A DNA stretch of 64,000 nucleotides, taken from contig CM043946.1 in NCBI GenBank assembly GCA_014529385.2, forward strand, positions 22,000,577 through 22,064,576, read 5' to 3'. A model generated the notes under the pieces. It was not told where the DNA came from, did not search any database, and saw nothing but the letters and a program-made list of their open reading frames with translations. This DNA is from Adiantum capillus-veneris. Lineage: Eukaryota; Streptophyta; Polypodiopsida; Polypodiales; Pteridaceae. A program made the translations under genes and the position numbers. Of this stretch, positions 11,781-21,298 are shown in pieces (position 1 is the first letter of the stretch; every line of letters starts with the position of its first letter).

Positions 11781-12712
11781 TTAACGATCTGCATTCCTTA
11801 GTCCTTGGATAATTATAAGCATAAGTCTGGACTGAGTTGGCAGTTCTTCCACGGGACAGAACTTAACATATCTTTTTAATCGGAGGGCGGCCTTTCTCAC
11901 GGACTCTCCATCTTTCTGTTTGAATTTATGGATTTGCGAGACTGTATTATGAGCTATCCCCCTTTGTGGGAATTCCTCGATGAACTCGTCAAACACTTCC
12001 TCCATAGACTCAAAGTCTCTTCGCTCCACCGAGTCAAACCATGTAGCCGCATCATCCTCTAAGGTTAAACCGAATCCTACAAATTGGGTAGGAAAGTCTA
12101 GCACCTCTTCATCTCTAATTACACGCACAAAGGCTGCTACATGATCTCTTGGATCCCTGCTTCCTGTATCTTTCTTGTTTACCCATTTTTGCAATTGAGA
12201 AGGTCTAATTCTATGATGGTCTCCAAATCTCATCATGGGATCTCCCCGTCCTAGTCGATATACCTCCTCTGGTCTCCTGTAGTGGCCAGGTTCCTCTCCC
12301 AATGGTGCTCCTAATCTATAATTTCTAGAAGTTCTCGTGAGAGATGGTTCATCTCTCCGAATTCGTTCTCGGGGTGTTCTTCCAAGCTCAGTTGACCCCT
12401 GAGTCTTTGGCTTACTCTCTCCTTTATATTGTGCATAGAGTGGTGGTTCTTGTAAATCCCTTAACCCTCGTGCGGTTTGATAACCCTCTCGGGTTCGGTC
12501 TTGTTCTAATGTAGCACTCTGTCGAAGCCATGCCTGCAGTGATGGCTGAGTAGCTGGTTGGTCCTGGTAGTTGGACGTCGGTGGTCGGGTAGAATGTGAG
12601 GTAACATCATACTCTTCTGAAAAGGGATTAGTCGACTTGCTAGGGGTGTAGGTGGCTCTTGGTACCTCGTCGGGGCCATAGGTCGATGCTCCCGGAACTG
12701 TTGCCTTTTCAA
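11781..12712 (-). pseudogene. Gag capsid core of gypsy F
   Basis: The 173-codon frame (12302-11781) has the Retrotrans_gag pattern: DPRDHVAAFVRVI, ATWFDSVERR, FDEFIEEFPQRG, IHKFKQKDGESV and LRLKRYVKFC. This is the capsid domain. The preceding 400 bp (12303-12712) is a charged, Pro-rich linker readable only with frame changes. The core joins the zinc-knuckle frame after a short gap at 11734-11780, probably one polyprotein in the active ancestor. Confidence 0.8.
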
Positions 12713-13482
12713 CCTCTTCTGGGAGAATACGTTTGTATTCTCGCCGTATCTGTCAACAAAACAATATCCTTCCCCATAGCAGTTTCATAAGAAAATAAGT
12801 AAAGAACCTTGTCTTTGCTTAATTCATTTGGGTAGGGTTCCTTGCATCGAAAGTAAGAGAATATTCCCGTGCTTTCATGCTTGTAAATCCCTACATTCTC
12901 ATTATAGGTTGGGACCCTGGTTGTTGTCTTATCATACATAAAAAGCGCTCCAGGTCGATCAATGTTAGGAGATGGTTCTTGGGTTTCTGAAACCATTTTC
13001 CCTTTTGCCACGTTATCCCCATATCTGCTGTAATCCTCAGGGTTACTCACTATCAGATAGTGGTTTCCCTTTTCGTCTCTGAATCTGCTTCCATCATCGT
13101 AGACTCGAATTATCTCTAGTCTCTGAGCCGGTCTTTCTTCAATACAAATACACTTGCGTCCCTGATAGTCAGAATAGACAAGGGCTCCCCTTGAGTTAGT
13201 TCCTTCCAAGAAGATTATAGTGAACTGGGTTTCGTTTAAAGGATGTAGGGAGGTGCTCCCTCCTGGCATTGGTCCTTCACCGTTGAAACCTACTGGCTGT
13301 TGACTCCCCATCATGAAGAAGGACTTTTCCGACGAAGTGTCAATATCACTACCCTCTTCAATGATTGGTGCCAATGGGTCTAGTCTCATCTGAGTTACAC
13401 TATCTTCTGTGGACATGGTGCTAATTTGACTTTTGACACTTTTAGCTCCCGACTTAACAAAGGCTCCTGACCTTAAATACAT
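12709..13482 (-). CDS. N-terminal ORF of gypsy F, unknown function
   Basis: A 257-codon frame starts MYLRSGAFVKSG, the first ATG after the leader on the minus strand. I do not recognise a domain. It has a Ser/Thr and acidic N-terminal part, then a fairly compact region with ETQFTIIFLEG, RGALVYSDYQGRKC and KVLYLFSYETAMGKD, which could be a small beta-rich fold. It precedes gag in the same direction. It may be the N-terminus of an extended Gag polyprotein or a separate accessory ORF. It is intact, unlike the blocks downstream. Confidence 0.5.
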   Translation of the reverse strand: MYLRSGAFVKSGAKSVKSQISTMSTEDSVTQMRLDPLAPIIEEGSDIDTSSEKSFFMMGSQQPVGFNGEGPMPGGSTSLHPLNETQFTIIFLEGTNSRGALVYSDYQGRKCICIEERPAQRLEIIRVYDDGSRFRDEKGNHYLIVSNPEDYSRYGDNVAKGKMVSETQEPSPNIDRPGALFMYDKTTTRVPTYNENVGIYKHESTGIFSYFRCKEPYPNELSKDKVLYLFSYETAMGKDIVLLTDTARIQTYSPRRG

Positions 13483-14963
13483 AAGAATGAAAGTTTTGTT
13501 GCAAACTTAAAGCTTACCTGGAATCCTTCTTCCTGTATAGCTTTGTGATGACCTCCTTCTGGGATCTACACAAGGATGGTTAGTCTGTTCACAAGTGTTT
13601 TCCCTGGATTACCAAAAAATCTTTCAAGTATATACAGCAACCACTTAGTCAGTCTTCTGGTAGTCCAATTTCAATTATGAAATGATGGCTGGGATCTATA
13701 TAGAGAGTATGTCCTAGCAATATAGTCACAAATTGCAAAAAGTGTCTGATTCACTACTTCCTTAGTCTATCGCGATAGACTGACAGTTTGCTTTGGCACA
13801 AGTCAATACAAAATTGTGACTTTACCCTTGAGTTCCAGTTACCCTCTATAGCCTATCCCGCAAGTTTTGTGAAGTTTGGACACTTGGGTTGGGTTTTGGT
13901 CCCATTTTAGTATTTCAGTCGGAGCTTGATTCTCTATCTGACCCTCAGCTTGACCTTCAGTGATCTAAATGCCTTGAATTTTGGTGTGTCTGCTATTTAG
14001 GCCCTGATAAAGCTCTCCCTAGGGAAAATTTGAAAGAAAAGTTCCCCAGCAGAAATTTCCTTGGTCTAACGCGATAGACTGAGCACTTTCTCCATTTTCA
14101 GCTTTTTTCCAAAGTTTTCTCCACATTTGGTTTAGCCTCCCCTTGTGTAGTGCATTGACCAATTTTGACACTGTTTGGACATTTGGTCAAAGACTTCTTG
14201 CCCTTGTCTCTGAATTCAGACTCCAAACACCAGTTTTGAAGTTTTGGGGTCAAAATTGGTGTTCAAATTCACTCAATTTTTGTGAGTACCCTTGTATTGA
14301 TGTGTTAAGCTTGTGGTATAAGGGTTTTTTGCTTGTTGCTAGACAACGCGATAGACCAGGTAGTGAGCAATGGGGACTTAATTTTTTGTATGTTTTTGCA
14401 TAGTATTGTTCCCTGTGTCCATATAAGTCTATCCCCCAAGTTTTATAAAGTTTGGACTTATTTTGACCTCAAACTCAAGCACTTCACAAATTTCACTTTT
14501 CTCTGACAATTCTCAACTCCATTGCACTTTAAGTGATGCAAATTTGATGACACTGCATCTTAAACTTGTGCACATCAGTCATACCTCATGACAGAGTCAG
14601 TTTACCCTTGGCTAATGGTTATATCTCATCTTGGCCTCTTTAGGTTCACTTAGTGTTTCCTTATGACAATCACTTGTTTCTTTTTTTTGTTTGTTTTTTG
14701 CGGTTTTATAGCGTTTTTCTACTCTATTTCTTCACAAGTATAACAAGCACTCAAAACCAAAAACCATAACTCCACATTATCCTATTTAACTAAATCTAAC
14801 TAGTCGCAGACCTTCGGCAAGACGCAGGCTTCCTAGCTATCCACTAGACCTCAGGATATTCTATCCTCGATCTTGTTCTAAAAGTTTAAGCTCTCTCTAG
14901 TCAAGACTAAAGTAAGCTAACCATCACACGAGTGACGTAGATCTCCCTACTTAAGGTCTTGTG
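13483..14963 (-). other. Untranslated leader of gypsy F with three degenerate ~290-bp repeats
   Basis: No gene. CGCGATAGAC recurs at 13771, 14070 and 14347. A second motif, CAAGTTTTGTGAAGTTTGGAC-like, begins at 13861, about 14153 and 14437. Both give a period near 290 bp. The first copy sits in a perfect 18-bp palindrome, AGTCTATCGCGATAGACT (13764-13781). Repeats in a retroelement leader could serve as promoter, packaging or dimerisation signals; that is inference. Confidence 0.7.
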
Positions 14964-14981
14964 TCCCCGACAACGGCACCA
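14964..14981 (-). promoter_or_regulatory. tRNA-Asp-type primer-binding site of gypsy F
   Basis: The minus strand reads TGGTGCCGTTGTCGGGGA. This is complementary, with about two differences, to the 3' end of plant tRNA-Asp, whose classical PBS is TGGCGCCGTTGCCGGGGA. It lies one base from the LTR end ...CCTAAAACA. Confidence 0.75.
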
Positions 14982-14982
14982 A

Positions 14983-15909
14983 TGTTTTAGGGAAAAACTA
15001 CTCCCCTGTTCATACTCACGAGCACGACACAGACAACATACTTATCATTCGATGACACGACTAACCGGTAGGTGCACGTAGGCAATCTCGTTAGCTTGTC
15101 AGGATGAGACCAATCTACACATACACACTTTTATGATGCATCAATCACTAACCCTGGTAGAATGCAGCACACTCTATCCCTAAACGCTCACAACACCGTT
15201 TACACGTCCAATGAACTCGGAATCGCATCAAACTTACTAGGCATCATCCTCTCACTAGGACATACTTACCTATAAGTCTAATCTCACCAGATTTGAACCC
15301 TAGCTATCTCGGATACTATCGTATTAGACCAACAGGTCATAATCCAAAAGTGGGCGAAACTTAATTTTATCAGGATCTATGTGTAGCTAATCTCTTTCTC
15401 ATTCCATGAAGCACTTGATTATTGAAAATAGACACCGTTTGTGCTACTTACAAGCAAAACAAGCTCGAGGAAGAATCGATCGCGATCAACTCGAAACGGC
15501 GAATGCGTGGCGTGGGCGCGTAGCTCTCGGAGAGACTACCGCGATGGTGTGGTCGCATCGTGAATCCGGTGAGGGAGAAGCACGTAGCGAAGAGGATAAG
15601 ACACACTCACACACTCTCTCTCCCTCTCAGACTCGTACGACACAGGATTAATATTCAAAAAGATGTTGTTCAAAAAATGGTTCTAAGGTGACTTTTATAC
15701 TTTAGTCACCTTAGCTCAAAAATGTACATGGGGTTCTCTTGCTCATGATTACAAAGTGGGAATAAATCTGAGTCCTGACTAATTGACTAATATTTACATA
15801 ATCCAGACGAATGGATCAAAATGATAAGACATTTTGACATAAAAAATGGAATTTGATATCCTTTACAAGATGGGCTCATTACAACAGTTGGACCAATGGG
15901 GCTCCAACA
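14983..15909 (-). repeat. 5' LTR of gypsy F (927 bp, far end inferred)
   Basis: The end next to the PBS is firm: minus strand ...CCTAAAACA. The other end is placed at minus-strand TGTTGGAGCCCC (15909) because TGTT...AACA is a typical LTR inverted end; this is inference. No second LTR is in the window to test it. Confidence 0.55.
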
Positions 15910-16162
15910 CACTGCTATAGAGGCTCAACTCTTTCATCCTTGATTCTCCATGGACCATCAACATTGTGAAGGTGTTTGGTCCTAGCCATTTTCTCTCATG
16001 TGTGGTGTGAGTATTGGGGCATCGTCAACCGATTTTTCCATTAACATGTCAACTCCAAAGTTAAGCCAATACCGCCATCAACATTGAGGACATGAGTGAA
16101 ACATTGAGCACACCCCGTCCCTGATTGGTCAGCATACTCTTCAACACTTACTTCTATACATA
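15910..16162. other. Short flank between gypsy F and RE1
   Basis: No identified gene or repeat. A discontinuous minus-strand reading frame exists but matches nothing I know. ACATA at 16158-16162 resembles ACATC after the RE1 3' LTR (29017-29021), a probable degenerate target-site duplication. Confidence 0.5.
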
Positions 16163-16884
16163 TTTTCGTGCTGTGGCACGTACATAGTGTGAAATAAAAA
16201 CATTCACCTCACTTTTGACACTTCTCAATGCATGGAAAGAAAAAAAATAATGTACATATCGTGGTATATGCTAAAGCGGCTACTGCGGTCACTATCATGT
16301 ACATACCTATTCGAGGAGTCGTGGCCCTGGATGTGGCTCATTTGCGTGCTTTTTCACTTGATAAGATGCCTAATTTGGTTTGACAATGTACATAGTCTAA
16401 GTGTTTCATGGTGGCACACTCATCTCGCCTACAAAGACTGATGCGGGCAAAAATTGCCAAAAATAGCAGCTAATAGGTGCCGTTGTAGAATTGCATGGAA
16501 AGTGACCCAAAATGGTATATTGATGAAAAATGATGCTTATCTATACCTTTTTATGCTCATGCGAGTGATCCCACAAATTTAGGGATTTTCCTGATTCCGT
16601 TTTGGATTTTTCGCATAAATAATGAGCTGAAAATGGCATAGTTTTGGTCCAAAGTGGCAAAATGGCCCAAAAATTGACACATCAGCTCATATTGCCGTGG
16701 GGAAGAGAGAGAAGGGGGCTTTTTACAGGAAAAACCAGCAATTTTTCTCTACTGTGTATTTGCTTCCATGGTTGCTCAATCTATGTGTAGGGCAGTCCCG
16801 CACTATAAGAGGAGTTGTCGAAAACTGCCAACATTGCCACGGAAAAACAAAGGAAAAAGGAGAGAGAAAAATTTGTGTGGGCGG

Positions 16885-17012
16885 CAATAACCGCGGCTAT
16901 CAATGCGGTAGTGGTTTGTCAGCAATAAGCGCGGTAATAGTCGCGGCAATATACCCGCTGTTATTACTGCGACCTTTGCCGCTGCTATTACCGCATATAT
17001 TATTGCTAAACG
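16885..17012. repeat. 5' subterminal repeats of element A
   Basis: Clustered copies of GCGGTAATA, GCGGCAATA and their complements, in both directions. They occur again near the other end and at both ends of B. Likely binding sites for the element's accessory protein. Confidence 0.8.
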
Positions 17013-17277
17013 CTAGTTCAAATATAAAGGTGCTCATTTGGGCCACCCACCAAATGAGCACCTTTATTTTTGACCTGCATAAAAACAATAAGACATCAAT
17101 TGTTTTTGGAAAAGTATAAAAAATACCAAAGAAATGAAATTGAATTTACTTTACCTTGACAATTAAAAATGTAGAAGATCAACTATTTAAAAAATTTACA
17201 ATAAAAAGTAAATAGTTGTATATACATTGTGCCACGTTGGGACTTTACGAAAGTTTTGATAAAACTATTTTTTATCT

Positions 17278-18760
17278 AATCCTCGTCGTCGTCCAGAGAC
17301 ACGTATGTTGGATCACTCTGACTCTACATAAACCCAAACCAAATTAAACAATTATCCACAGCTCAAAACAATTGATACAAAAGTACTTGTTTACACGTAC
17401 CGCTTGTAGTGGTCCGACCACCGCGTCAAATTGCTCGCGAGAGATGTGGTTGTTTTCAAACAACCATCGCCAAGTATCAAATTCTGTATGTTTCTCCCGA
17501 TACTTGACCATCTCTCTGGTTGGTCGAGAGAGAGTGGCATTTTTCTAAGTTAGCAATAACAATCCCAAATTATCAACTACAATCTTTATAATCAACGATC
17601 GACGTTATAATTCAAATAATCTTACATATTTATCCTTCCAAGCTCCCTTGCCTCCTAAGCCATATTGCGTGGGAGTTTGTCTTGCGCGGGCCTCGCGTTG
17701 TTATCTATATGATGAGCCCGCCGTCGCAGCTTCATCGCTCTTCTCTTGAATTGCTCACTCCCACTCCACGTCTGCCATGTTGCCACCGCGGTAACTCCTA
17801 TTTGGATATCTGACCTGGTTGACTGCTGCGCGCCGCACACTGGACTGTTTGTTTTTCAGAAATGTCTATATGTAGCCCTCCAACCATTGTTGTGAAAAAC
17901 GTTGATTGGGGGCGTTTGGAAATCTAGCTAACAGAGCGTCCTCAATGTACCGTGCATGATCGGGCAGTTGGTCTCTGAACTTATAAAACAATTCTTATAC
18001 GTTGAATGTATAAGAATTTGTAGACGGCGTGGAAATGCCCTACCCTATGTTGTGGTTAAATCAACCTCCCCGCCATATTTAACCATGTAGTAGCACCCAT
18101 GCGTGTCTCGCACAGGTGCATCAGTATCCTCATCCTCTGTGTCAGGGGTGGCACACTCTGAAAGTGGGGACTCCGTTCCCCCGCCACTACCAAAACATGC
18201 GAACCAACAAGATCCGCCGCCGCTTCGTCTCTCACGGCGCTCGCTGCCCTGAGACGAGCGTCGACGCGCGCTGCCAGAGGAAGTCCGTCAACGATGATTT
18301 GGCAAATCCAGAGTGGAATGGAGTGGCCTAGGACCCTATGATGCCATGGGAGTAGGACCCTGTGATGGAATAGGAGTAGGACGAATGGAAGGGAGAGTAG
18401 AGGGAGGTGCTGTCGGTGCGAGGCTTTGTAGGTAAGGAGTCCCTTCCTGACTCCCCCATTGTGTAGTCTGTGGAGAAATGACGTAGGTCGCAACGTGCTG
18501 TGGAGTGTAGCGGCCAAACAAATCCTCCGTCAAACAGAGGTACTGCTCTCGTAAAGAGATAGCCCGCTATAAGTCAGGATCTACGACCGGTGTAGGAATC
18601 TGAGAAGGGTAGGTGTAGGATGGCCATGTCGCAAATAAATTAAAAAAAACCTATGACACTCATGGTTTATGGTTAACTACGTAGAAACATTATTTATTTC
18701 TTTGCTTGTTCTCACCACTCAAGACTTGAATCCACTAGAGGCAATGTCCACCCCGGGTGG
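17278..18760 (-). pseudogene. Second gene of element A (Transposase_24/Ptta-like), decayed
   Basis: Read on the minus strand this matches the plus-strand gene of B at 52271-53842: GVDIASSG, LFGRYTPQHVATYVIS, the Pro-rich stretch TPIPSQGPTPMAS, RRERRSGGGSC, the block around the DRLPRNMA-like segment, and the acidic end YVSLDDDED with a stop at 17280. Several stops and frame changes break it. It points toward the 5' terminus, away from tnp2. Such proteins in En/Spm elements bind subterminal repeats; for this family that role is inferred. The start side was joined to tnp2 by the internal deletion. Confidence 0.75.
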
Positions 18761-19848
18761 GAGCCCACCTGACCAAGTGGGTGGACTTGTGGACAGTGGC
18801 AAAGTCCAGGCGTTTGCAAGAGAGGGAAGCATGGAAACAAGCACATGGAGGAAGGAGGGAACCCCCAGTGCCTAGACACCTTTCATATCTCCTAGATCTC
18901 ATTAGTGTAGAGTGGATTCATGAGAGAATGAGCGAGGCAAAAGCGTGCCGAGAAGACATCACTAACAAAGAATGGGAGTATGCACGAGGCTGAGTACCAA
19001 AGGTAGAGTACTCCATATACCTAAACCATATTGTCTCGCTATTTGTTGAAATGATCTTTAATATGTATTTGATAAATTAATATATTTTCCTATTTTGTAG
19101 TGCCTTTCCTTTAACTCTATGTGGTCAAAGGGTCGTCACTTTCGTACGCGCCACATTGACGAGCGTAGAACCACCATGGATTGTGCCATCATGGGCAACT
19201 TTGACACAGACGGTGATGAAGCCAGGTACTGCGGAACTATTGAAAGGATACTAAAGTTTAACTTTAGAACCTTTCATAGCTTCATCTTCGAGTGCAAGTG
19301 GTTTGAAAATGTGTCTAGACGACATGACAATGGCCTCTACATGGTGGACTCTAGTGTGCATCACACAGTTTTACCGCGTAATTGTGAGCAATTGAGTGAC
19401 ATGTACCTTTTTTATTCTTATTTACTTGTTGTATCATTAGTTAGACCATTGTTACTCACTTTGAGCTTCTATTTTATAGGCCATCTATATCCCAACAATC
19501 CACCAACCAAAACTTTGGTTCATAATACCTGTAACACCTCGGGGGAGAACCATTTTTTCCACTAATAAAGTGGAGACTATCTTCGACCCTCTTCCACCTC
19601 CGACTTTGGATGAGGTGGAAAAAGAGGAGAGGGAGGTCAATGAATCAAGTCCGCCGGCAGCAAGTCTTAGCGAGGATGATTGTCATGATGATGAAGATGA
19701 TGAGATGGAGGATGATGAACTCGAAGATGATGAAGCTGGCAATGCATCCACAAATGACAATTCCGTTTCTCTCTTTATTGATTTAGGAGCCATGGGCTTA
19801 GAATTGGATGATGCTTCATGTAGAGATCTTTTGGAAGATGATTCATAA
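18757..19848 (+). pseudogene. 3' exons of tnp2 transposase, element A
   Basis: The exon starting TKWVDLWTVAKSRRLQ and ending WEYARG (to about 18993) is followed by an intron ending at the TTGTAG near 19100. The next exon encodes WSKGRHFRTRHIDERRTT and the ERILKFNFRTFHSFIFECKW block. Another intron follows (to about 19480), then the acidic C-terminus VEKEEREV to a stop at 19848. Everything 5' of TKWVDLW is deleted, so the catalytic region is gone. The homologous exons in B are at 33435-32250. Confidence 0.85.
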
Positions 19849-19992
19849 ACATTTTGCAGTTATGAAGTTTTTTGATCGTGCAATCCATTCACCTCTCTCT
19901 CCCTCCTCTTTCTCTCTTTAGATTTGAGAATATGCTTAATTATGTTAATCAATTGACAATGATTATTTTAGTTGTAAACAAGGGTAATCTTA

Positions 19993-20258
19993 GGCTGGGT
20001 TCAGACGAGGCTGGAGGAAGAAAGGCTTTCTGCAGGTCTACCGCCACCTCGTCTAAACGGTGTTGGAGGAAGAAAAGCAAAAAACAGAGAGAGGCGGGAG
20101 AGAGGCCAGCAGCTCTTCTGAGGGAGGGGGGGGGGGGGTGCCAGAAGAAAAATGGTGGGCCCGGAGGAAGGTGGTATCTACTGCAACAAATAGGCTTTTG
20201 CCACGCAACTTAAACGCCCCTGTGGAAAGCATTTCCGCCGTAGCTTCTGGACCGGGCC
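19993..20258. mobile_element. Tourist/Harbinger-like MITE in element A (266 bp)
   Basis: The insert starts GGCTGGGTTCAGACG and ends with the reverse complement of GGCCCGGTCCAGAAG, an imperfect TIR. TTA flanks it on both sides (19990-19992 and 20259-20261), the TSD expected for PIF/Harbinger. Element B lacks it: the matching sequence there has one TTA (complement at 32214-32216). It has no coding capacity and includes a run of 14 G. Confidence 0.85.
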
Positions 20259-20281
20259 TTATATCCCCCGCCTCCTTCTCC

Positions 20282-20289
20282 CCCCTCTT

Positions 20290-20324
<35 letters not shown>
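20282..20324. repeat. (CT)n microsatellite in the 3' UTR of element A
   Basis: CT dinucleotides with few interruptions. B has the complementary AG run at the equivalent place (32133-32187). Confidence 0.9.
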
Positions 20325-20398
20325 TCATTTTTATATTTGGAAACTATATATAATACTCTTTAATTTTTATTGAGAGGAGGGAAACACCAAAATTTGAA

Positions 20399-20429
<31 letters not shown>
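20399..20429. repeat. Homopolymer run of about 31 G in element A
   Basis: A pure G run between AATTTGAA and CAAGGGGGGAG. Element B has a run of about 30 C at the equivalent place on the other strand (32006-32036). Confidence 0.9.
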
Positions 20430-20431
<2 letters not shown>

Positions 20432-21233
20432 AGGGGGGAGTTAATCCAGAATTTTAAAGTTTAAGTGCTAAATTTGGGCAGCGGATATAACGACCGTAAT
20501 GGACGTGGTAATAACAACGGTAATAATAGCGGTAATAACAGCGGATACATTCGCGGTAATACTTTAAACACAAAAAAAAACCCCGCCCTCCTCTCTCTTG
20601 TTTCTCTCATTGAATATACACTTTGTCTCTACAAAAAGCGGTAAAAGAGCGTGGTAAACACTTGGAGATTTTCATAGTGCCGCCTCTTCGAAATCTTGTA
20701 TATGAGCTAGTGAGGGAGTAAATTAGGGTTTCCCCTTATCAAAATGGTGTGTGGGCTTAACTTTCAAATCTCTCAAATCTCTGTAAATTCAGAAAATGGT
20801 CACCATGAAGGTGGAAGCTCGTGCATTCCTTTCAACCGTTTGATGCTACAAATATGTAATTGGGGGAGAGGCTACATGATACCATGAAAAAGGTTTGGGT
20901 TTTGATTAAGAATTGTGATTGTATGAGCATTGAGGTTTCATGGCTGAAACTTTAGTGTTTTCAAATGTTCTTTAAAAGTGAAATTGAATGTGATTTGGTG
21001 ATCCTCTTATCATAATCTCAACTACGAAAACAAGCAATTTCCAAGCACGAAAGGAAAGAGGGTTTGTGACTTTACTGTCACGAACGCTCTTATATTCTCT
21101 GTCACCCTCAGAAAGAGGGTTGGTGATTCTCCACAAACGCTTTTTCAAGTGTTTGTGAATCTCATCACGAACTCTCACAGCTAGAGGTTTTGCACCTACC
21201 TTCCCAGCTAGACCGCACACATTCCGACATTCC

Positions 21234-21251
21234 TGGTGAACCTGACGTGAA
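21234..21251 (+). promoter_or_regulatory. tRNA-Trp-type primer-binding site of RE1
   Basis: TGGTGAACCTGACGTGAA starts four bases after the LTR end. It is complementary to the 3' end of plant tRNA-Trp including CCA, with one difference as I remember that tRNA. Confidence 0.75.
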
Positions 21252-21298
21252 GTTGCTGGGGTGGGAGTTTGTGAATTGATCTTGACACTTTGTTAGCC

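Larger units (their letters stand above)
8604..15909 (-). mobile_element. Ty3/gypsy element F, 5' half
   Basis: Reading from high to low coordinates: LTR (about 14983-15909), PBS (14964-14981), a 1.5-kb leader with three degenerate repeats, an N-terminal ORF, Gag core, zinc knuckles, and an aspartic protease. Element E cuts it at 8604. RT, RNase H, integrase and the second LTR are not visible in the window. Several frame changes separate the coding blocks, so the copy looks decayed. Confidence 0.8.
16801..20679 (+). mobile_element. CACTA element A, internally deleted (3879 bp)
   Basis: The element begins CACTATAAGAGG and ends TTTTCATAGTG, with a 3-bp CCG duplication on each side (16798-16800 and 20680-20682). 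GCGGTAATA-type subterminal repeats lie at 16888-17012 and 20478-20563. It carries the second gene on the minus strand and only the last exons of tnp2 on the plus strand, fused near 18757. Element B has the same layout with a longer tnp2, so A is a deletion derivative that would depend on another copy for movement. Confidence 0.93.
16163..21229 (+). repeat. 5' LTR of RE1, split by CACTA element A
   Basis: The two parts are 16163-16800 and 20680-21229. They match the 3' LTR throughout, for example GTGGCACGTACATAGTGTGA near the start and AGACCGCACACATTCCGACA at the end. The inserted CACTA element is flanked by CCG on both sides, and the 3' LTR has one CCG at the same place (28466-28468). Confidence 0.92.

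Noticed and set aside
15406-15651. 81-codon ORF within the LTR of gypsy F
   Set aside because: No domain, lies inside an inferred LTR, and ends in CACACTCTC low-complexity sequence.
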